Origin: Botrytis cinerea B05.10
Taxonomy: Eukaryota > Ascomycota > Leotiomycetes > Helotiales > Sclerotiniaceae
Assembly (NCBI RefSeq): GCF_000143535.2
Contig: NC_037313.1
Location: 937,501-1,001,500 of the forward strand
DNA: 64,000 bases
Direction: 5' to 3'
The notes beneath the pieces were generated by a model that ran no database searches, was not told the origin of the DNA, and worked only from the letters and a program-made list of their open reading frames with translations. Of the stretch, positions 56,829 to 64,000 are shown in pieces. How positions within the stretch are numbered: the first letter of the stretch is position 1; every line of letters begins with the position of its first letter. Position numbers and translations under genes: made by a program.

Positions 56829-59800
56829 TTATAAAGAGTGTTTCGGAAAATTCTGTTCCTTGACAGAATTCGGAGATAACCTTGCAGAATCAAGCAATCC
56901 ATCTGGTGGAGTATTTTGCTGTGAGCTAGAATGCGGGGACACTTTCGTGGTTTTATCTGAAACATTGGCTGGGCTGGTAGAATTGTCTCGATACTCTTTT
57001 CCCACAGCTTGCTTTTTAACGGTCCCTGCAATGTGCGGATATGCCACTTTTTGACGACCATCCATAGTAGATGAGTTCAATGACGGTTTGGTACTCCCAT
57101 TACGCTTTGTATCTTTACCGCGAATTGATTTCACGGAAAGATTCTTGTTGCTATGTGCTGTTGATTTAACTGCAGAGCTGTCTGGTCTTTTCATCACAGA
57201 GCTATCTGGCTGAATTTTGGAACCACGATCCTGCTTACGAGGTTTTTTAGGGGAAGGCAATGTGAGAGTGAGTGATTGAAGACGTGGTTTAGCACCTCCT
57301 TGGGTTTTCATTTTGCGTTTTGATTCATTGGGAAGTTGACGTGCGTTAATACGCTTTTTGGATTTCGTACCTTTCACGCTTGATTTTCCTGTTTCCAGTT
57401 CCATGGCGTTGGCGGCTTCATCTGCGTCAGACTCAACCTCGGATTCCCTCGCAACATTTACGCCAAACTCGTCATCGCTATCCGATTTTCGAGTTCGGCG
57501 ACCATCTTTTTGTGGCGAGCCTTCGGGATCGTCCAGGTCCATTAGGTCAGGATTTGACTTTTCGTAGTCAACGGTCTGAGTAGTTAGTAAAAGACTTGCT
57601 GAACGTCTTAGAATGACTGGCATGTAACTCACCTGTCGGGCGCGCTTTCCGCGGCCAAATGTTTGCATGTTCTTAGCAGCTTCGAGGGCGGCATCTGCTG
57701 CACGCTGCTTCAATATAGCATCCCATAGAAGGGCCTTTGGAGCAGCCGGTTCGGCTTCTGTGTCTCCGAAATCTTCTACCAAATCTCCTTTGTCTTTAAT
57801 CCACACACGAGCATGTGAGAATTGAGATTCTGCGGTACCATCATCATTAGTAGTATTTTCTACCTGAGATCGATCGAGAAGTTCGTCCACTGATGCCGGA
57901 TCGTAGTAAATATCTTTGCTATTGTCGTCAAGAAGAACCGCTTCAGCGCCGTGTCTGAGAATTGCCTCAAGATTATCTCCTGCATCGTCTTTCACATCTA
58001 TACTTTCGATAAGAGCCTGATCGAGAGCCATCTTCTTACGGCCAACTTGTACGATTTGCTCTTCTGCACTATCCTTAGTCACTAGTTGGAAGACAAGTAC
58101 CTTTTTCTTTTGACCAATGCGATGAGCTCGGGAAAGAGCTTGAATATCCTGGTGAGGATTGAAGTCAGGATCCATGATTATAACGGTATCTGCAGTCGCC
58201 AAATTTATTCCAACGCCACCAGCTCTGGTAGAAAGTAGAAACGCAAAAAGTTCTGAGTTGGGTGCATTGAATGCATCGATCCGTTTTTGCTTTTCAAGCG
58301 TACTGACGGTACCGTCTAAACGCTTGAAAGGAAGTTGGAGACCATTCAAGAAATCTTCAACGAGGTCGAGTTGCTTTAAAAATTGACTGAAGATCAAAAC
58401 TCTATGTCCTCGAGCTTGCAGCTTCGGGAGCATGATTTCCAATAATTGAAACTTAGATGAGGCATCGATTAGATTTCGATGAAGGGCGTCATGAGTCAAA
58501 GAAGTCTCCTCGATAGCAGAACTGTACAGGAAAGGATGACAAAGACATTTACGTAGTTGCATCAAAATGTTGTTCAGATTTCCTCTTTCCGTGGGGCGGA
58601 GGGCCCTGTCTGATTTTCCAATGATTGATTTGATCAACTCTGGATTCTTTGCTAAGATTGACTTGTAAAGCTGTTTCTGTAGGGAGCTCATAGAGACCGG
58701 TATGATTGTCTGTGACATGGGTGGCAAGAACTTCAACACTTGCAATTTGGTACGCCTGAGAAAGAATGGCCGGATGAGCTCATGAAGTTCGGGCAAATTT
58801 TCTTTTGTTAGGTCAGCATATTTTTCATCCAACTCCGCGGCGTCAATAGATTTGTCTAAGAACTGAAGAAGGTTGAAAAGCTCTCGCTTGTTATTCTGCA
58901 ATGGTGTACCAGAAAGGAGAACTTGGAATGGTATTTTCAAGGCTGTCAAAGCACCGTAGAGAAGATTTCCATCATTCTTCAGTCGTTGGCCCTCGTCCAC
59001 GATCATGCCAGCCCATTTGACTCCTTTGAAGAAGCCTTTGCTGGAGTCGTCGACTGGTGCCTCATAGGAAGTTACCACGATATCAGCGCGGAGATCAGAG
59101 CACTCATTGGGATACATTTCATATTTCATGGCCATTTCTCGAGCAGACTTAGCGCCATAGTATGCAACGACCCGAAGGCCAGGTGCCCATTTTTTGATTT
59201 CTCGACGCCAGTTGGGACAAGTCGAGTTTGGCGTAACAACAAGAAAAGGGGAGCACTGGCGGAGTATTAGTAGGATCAGTCGAAGATTGTTCGGCACTTA
59301 CCTTCGGTTTGTCCTTCACAAGTGATGCAATTAAGGCGACAATTTGAATTGTCTTGCCAAGACCCATCTCATCAGCCAGAATAACGTTCTTTTGTCGATG
59401 AAAGTTAAACAGTAGCCAGTTCAGGCCTTCCATTTGATGTTTCATCATCTCGCCACCGATCAACGAAGCAGGCTGTTTCTTCAGTACAACCTGCTTCTCG
59501 AAGTTTAGGGAACGAAATGCATCAATGCGCTCCTTTACAACGTTTGCAGGCGATTGCTTGAAGTACTTACCCATAACATATTCGTTGTAAGCTGAGACAA
59601 AGTCACTCCAGCGGTCGGCTTCGTCTGGGGATGGAGGTTCCTCCCAAACAGATTCATCGTAGGCCAATCCTCTAAACTTGACCAAAACCTGGACAACGTC
59701 ATTGATATGAGCCTTGTCATGTTCCTCGGACTTTGGTCTGAAGGACTTGTCATATTCGACATCAAAAATAATCTCCATTCGCAAGTATTCCTCTGAAATT

Positions 59801-62423
59801 GCCTCTTCACTGGTCCATTTTGGTAACAAATTAGCACCCTCATCTCTACGAATGAAAGCTTTCCTCATTGTAGCTGCTGCAACACCCCAAACCCAGGCGC
59901 CAGACATCCAAGAGCATTGAAAATAAGACTTATCCTCCCACTTGATAAGATATTCCTTCTCATCTTCGCGATAATCATCAAATACACCGCCTTCCTTGTA
60001 AGACTTGGGGTCTAATAGCCTCCATGCCACTAAAGTGTGGATTTTAGCAGTAGACTGATAGCATTCCTTGCACTGCCAATCCTTAGTATATTCTTGAATT
60101 CTTTTGAAGCGCGTCTCTTCCGTATTATTCGAAGTGACCGATTTATTAGAACGTGGTGGTAGATGCTCAAAGTGAAATCCACGCTGGCATCCTCGACATC
60201 GAAATAAAACATTGTCTGGATTGTTGACAAGATCTTCGCGAACATTGGTAATTGGATCATCGCCGTCATTGTCTTCCCTCAATTTCTCTTCTTGTTTCGC
60301 AGTTTTCTTTACGGAAAATGCAGCACAGGATGCTCCAAGTTCATTACAACTACTACAAGCACCTAGTTGAGGGGCGAGAGAATCTTTCTTGACAGATAGG
60401 CCGATACAGCGTCGACACTGCATAACGAAGTGTTCGTGGCCAACTTTAGTGACCATATGCTCCCGACCCGCCCGATATCCTAGACAGATTCTATGTATTG
60501 ACGAGGAGCATCCTTGACAGTAAATGAGATCACTTCGTCCTTTATTTGAATTCTTGCCGGTTCCACCGCAAACATCACAGTCTTGATCATGAACCAAGGC
60601 AAAGGGAGCTTTCGCGGGTACCGGTTGATAGATTTCTCGAATGCTTATGACTTTGGGTGCGGCCTTTCCAGCTACTTCATCGGCATAAATTTCTTCATCG
60701 ATGTCGACTTCTTCCATATTCTTGCCAGTTTTATTTCCACGCCTCGATATGCGAGACGGGAGCTCTTTAGGCAACTTAGAACTATAATCGGATTTAATAC
60801 CATAGGCTTGTGGTCGTCCACGCTTCTCAGACTTCGAGGCTCGAGCGCTACTTGCGCGTCGTCTCTTGGGTTTAGCATATGCAATTTCGCTTCCTTCAGA
60901 TTCGACTTGCAAATCACCAGCAAGCTCGTCCTCCTCTTCTTCTTCCATGTAATTGGCGAGAGTATTTGCTTTCCTAGGAGCAGCAGATCTTGTTGATGCA
61001 CGTCCTGATTTTCGAGATTCATGGTCATCGTCATCCTCTTCATCATCATCGAAGGTGGGTCGCGAAGACTGTCGACTACCAGCACGAGTACTTCGGCGTG
61101 CTTTTTCAATTTCAACAGTTGACATGTTGTTCACAAGACGTCGCTTTTTCTTTCCATTTTTCGGAAGCCTATCATCGTCAGAGCTCAGCTGAATGCTGCT
61201 GATGTCAACAAAGTTGTTGTCAGTTAGTTGTCGGCGAGTGCGTTTGCCAGCTCTGGAAGACATGCTCCGACTGGAATTTGATGGATCGTCAACCATAATC
61301 GACTCCGAGGTTTCTCTGCTATTGAACTCGTCCAAAGCATTGTTGCCATTTTGAAGGTGAAGTAGTCTATTAAACGTGATCTGTAATTTGGTTTAGTAAG
61401 TTTCTGACCTTGAAAGTGATACCTTGTTGTGTGAAGACTTATGAGATCATATGAAGAAAACTTCATCAATATACATACGCGCAGTTTACTGCTGCCGCCC
61501 ACAACGGGAAGCATAGATGGCTCCATCGATACTAGAATGACCGAAGAATAGATATTTGACTCAAGCAAAGGAGATGTATGGGTGGACAGGTGTCTGATAT
61601 ATCAAGGTTGAACTTAATAAAAGTATTTTATTGTGATTAACAGAAGCCCAAAGACGAGCATGGCAATCTCAACTGCAAGAACTACTTGATCTTTTGCCGA
61701 TACTATCAACAATAGGCAAGAGTGAAGTTATCAAACCTGTCAAGCTCCGTGGTGAAGTCAAAGTTGAAGTCAACGATGTGAAGGATAGAAGTTGTGTAGC
61801 AAAATTGGTGGCAAAAATTTGGGCCGCTTTAATTTGACCTTCTTTTATATGGAGGTCAAATGCTTCAGGGTGGGATGGCCACTTGAATTGTGCGCAATAT
61901 TGGAAAAGCCAAACATTCCGGTGAATGTTGCAAGTACAATTTGGTAATAGGGTGGTATCACAGTATCTTTCGAGAGCTGGCTGTTTATCTGAAGCAAGAA
62001 ATCCCAACTTACGTTCTCCTGTCTTTCATCTTCGTATTCTACTCGATACAATGTCTCGCCATCCGGGCTGTTTAACTCCTCAAGTACCGAATGTACTGTG
62101 TCGTCTTGGTACGGAACATATTCTTCGGGGTTTCTAGGTCCCGGAACCATAACGACGATTGTGTTATCTGCGTCTTCATCTGCGTCTCCCATTTCTTCCG
62201 CCGGTTCATCTCCGTCATCCATTGCAATCACATCTCCATCCTCATCCACGTTGTCGTTTGTTTCGATCGAATCTTGGACAGACTCTTCACCTCGATGCGC
62301 CAATCCAGAAACGGGGTTTCGATTTGGCTTTGTAGTGGGCTTACGAGAGTTTCGAGGGTTTGATGACTCGACCGAATCGGGTTCCGACTCATCACTATCA
62401 GCAACACGGCTAAGTCGAGCCAT
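56829..62423 (-). CDS. PHD-finger SNF2 chromatin remodeler (Mit1/CHD3 type)
   Basis: Four exons in transcription order: 62423-62013, 61380-59302, 59255-57633, 57575-56829; all junctions phase 0, product 1,619 aa. The N-terminus is acidic and ends with a Tudor/chromo-like segment (TVHSVLEELNSPDGETLYRV, joined by splicing to ITFNRLLHLQNG). Then come basic low-complexity regions and Cys-rich PHD-type fingers (CDVCGGTGKNS, YCQGCSSSIHRICLGY, later CRGCQRGFHFEHL, WQCKECYQ). Chromo-like segments follow (EYLIKWEDKSYFQCSW; VLVKFRGLAYDESVWEEPP). The SNF2 motor has DEMGLGKT, VDEGQRLKND (Gln where DEAH has His), SGTPLQNN and SRAHRIGQ. The fission-yeast relative Mit1 is the remodeler of SHREC in heterochromatin silencing. 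Intron 1 is unusually long (632 nt). Confidence 0.9.
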
Positions 62424-62993
62424 CTTGCTGGTAGACTTGCAGGATTCGTTTGCCTGTTTAAGACAATCTGGTGCACTCGTGGGTTTTGGCTGAAGCAGTC
62501 CCTGGTTGAATTGATTTAGAATATGTAGAATAGAGTGAGAGGGGTCAAGTACCTAGTATTAAAAGTAGTAGACAAAATATTGGTGGTCAAGCGTTACTTG
62601 CGATTAACTTTCGAAAAGATCGTTGTGAATTTGGTAGATTTTAACTGTTAACCCGCCGTTTGACGCGGTACAATCTAGTCATAAATTGTGCTGTAGGGTG
62701 TGAAAAGAAAAGAAAGGAAATACGGCCAGTTCAAAAGAAAAGAAATATGCGCGGAAGAAAAAAGAAATCTAAAGAGATGCCTACATTCACTGATGTTGAC
62801 CAATCTTGAATTCACATTGATGATAAATTAAGTGAATCTGATAATAAAACGCGTCGATGAACGCCAGGATTAAACCCCCGAGACCCCGTTCTTTGGGTCG
62901 GCTTCGGTATGTTCCGCTATCAAAATTTCTTGGCTCAATTTTCTTCTATTGCCAAAAATGATGTGGAAACATCATCATGGCACTACCAATGCA
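62424..62993. other. Divergent promoter between the remodeler and MRM1 genes
   Basis: 570 bp with no other gene; short ATGs at 62856 and 62909 upstream of MRM1 run out quickly in other frames and may act as uORFs. Confidence 0.5.
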
Positions 62994-64000
62994 ATGAGTG
63001 CAACAATTTTAACAGGAGCGAAAGCTACTCAAAGAGTAAGTTATGTTCTTCAGCCATTATATTCATCTTCTTGCTTTGTAAGACATGCTTCCATTAATTC
63101 TGGCATAAACCGTGGGCTTCGAAAGTCTAAAGGAGTTGGGTTTAGAGGGAAGGATAAAGTTCGTTCCAGCCGAGACGACGATGGTGGCGGCCGAGGGTTT
63201 CAAGTTCCTGGATCAAATTCATATTCAAAGCCGCGGCAGGATAGGGGCTTTGGCGATGACTTCGGAGGCAAGAACAAATCCATGCACACAAGATTCAAGG
63301 GTACTGGCCGGGACGATGCATTGAAGCCAGAGTATAAGACACCTTCTCCCTTTGGGAATCGCCAGGGCAGGGAATACTACAAGGAGGGAAAACCTGAAAA
63401 GTCACAGGGATTCCGGGCCAAAAATTCGTATGAGGGAGAATCTTCTGGAAGGTACAACGAATCACGAGGTAGCAAAGTTGGTTACGAGAAGAAGTCTTAT
63501 GGTTCTTTCGAAGCTCGGGAAGAAACCTCTGGCTATGAAAAAAGGCCTTTCAACAGATCCCAAGAGCTTCCAGAAAGACGTCGTTTCGATGAGAAAAATT
63601 ATGAGCGCAAATCCCGTGACAATCGTTCTCAGAACGAGCCAAAATCTTACTCAAACCTTGAAAGGGCGAACAAGTCTTTCGGGGTAGGGCGTGACAGCTC
63701 AACAAAATGGGGCAAGGGCCATGCATATCCTTCAAAATACCCTTCCCGCGAAGAACGACTAGCCACGAAAGCCACCAGATCTGAATTATCTACAGAATCC
63801 CCTCGCTCGGAGCCTACCTCAGATCCTTCCTCGGAATCTCATTCCAATTTTTCTCCACCCAGAATAAGTTCTGCTTTTGCCCAAAAGATGCCTATCACTA
63901 TACCATACACGACACCAGCTTCTGAGTTCCTGTATGGCACATCTGTCGTCGAAGCCGCCTTGAATGCGCGACGCAAGAGAAGTAGAAAGCTCTACAAACT
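62994..64000 (+). CDS. MRM1: Mitochondrial large-subunit rRNA 2'-O-methyltransferase (5' part)
   Basis: One uninterrupted frame from ATG 62994 to the right edge (335 codons), cut by the window. The N-terminus is a typical presequence (MSATILTGAKATQRVSYVLQ) followed by SINSGINRGLRKSKG, a pattern I associate with fungal Mrm1. Next is an Arg/Gly/Ser/Tyr-rich low-complexity stretch of about 210 residues. The SpoU substrate-binding domain begins near residue 303: ITIPYTTPASEFLYGTSVVE with AALNARRKRSRKLYKL. Mrm1 methylates the 2'-OH of a conserved G in the peptidyl-transferase loop of mitochondrial large rRNA. The catalytic SPOUT knot lies beyond the window. This start is preferred over the upstream ATGs because only it keeps the frame. 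Confidence 0.87.
   Translation, partial: MSATILTGAKATQRVSYVLQPLYSSSCFVRHASINSGINRGLRKSKGVGFRGKDKVRSSRDDDGGGRGFQVPGSNSYSKPRQDRGFGDDFGGKNKSMHTRFKGTGRDDALKPEYKTPSPFGNRQGREYYKEGKPEKSQGFRAKNSYEGESSGRYNESRGSKVGYEKKSYGSFEAREETSGYEKRPFNRSQELPERRRFDEKNYERKSRDNRSQNEPKSYSNLERANKSFGVGRDSSTKWGKGHAYPSKYPSREERLATKATRSELSTESPRSEPTSDPSSESHSNFSPPRISSAFAQKMPITIPYTTPASEFLYGTSVVEAALNARRKRSRKLYK

Noticed and set aside
62909..63097. 62-codon ORF starting MFRYQNF, with an apparent GTAAGT donor at 63032
   Set aside because: The frame from ATG 62994 reads straight through this donor into a clear Mrm1 N-terminus, so no intron is needed.

Overview
This 64 kb window is nuclear DNA of a filamentous ascomycete. Genes are compact and carry short introns (mostly 46-90 nt) with GT..AG ends and CTRAY-type branch points. 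Nearly every conserved protein is a fungal type (Rho1, Elp1, a Mit1/CHD3-type remodeler, DUF3984, DUF7918, Zn2Cys6, MFS drug pumps). Overall look and protein style suggest a Leotiomycete close to Botrytis/Sclerotinia; that placement is inference, as no marker gene could be compared. No rRNA, tRNA, CRISPR array or intact transposon was seen.

Layout. 1-16 kb is accessory-looking: a small secreted Cys-rich gene cut by the left edge, a decayed GNAT acetyltransferase, two hypothetical genes, a monocarboxylate-type MFS transporter, a tandem Zn2Cys6 gene with a premature TGA, a five-exon hypothetical gene, a one-TM protein, and an AT-rich spacer. 16-27 kb is metabolic: an FAD phenol-hydroxylase-like monooxygenase, a GH31 glycosidase, an SV2/SP-type MFS transporter convergent with it, and a DHA2-type efflux pump. 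Together these could take up and process a glycosylated aromatic compound (hypothesis).

27-34 kb holds small or poorly known genes: a 144-aa protein with an N-terminal PAM2 (poly(A)-binding-protein) motif, a Trp-repeat protein, a DUF7918 protein ending in a SUMO-interaction-like tail, and a DUF3984 protein. 34-44 kb is housekeeping: ELP1/IKI3, a mitochondrial uL24 ribosomal protein and RHO1. 45-54 kb has a tiny Gly/Asn-rich gene and two adjacent Met-Cys-starting disordered proteins. 54-64 kb has a coiled-coil/AT-hook ORF directly behind a 1,619-aa PHD/SNF2 remodeler, then the 5' part of a mitochondrial rRNA methyltransferase (MRM1) running off the right edge.

Exon joins were worked out by hand from splice sites and reading-frame continuity; most multi-exon models close in frame across every junction. 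Homology statements come from family knowledge, not from a search.
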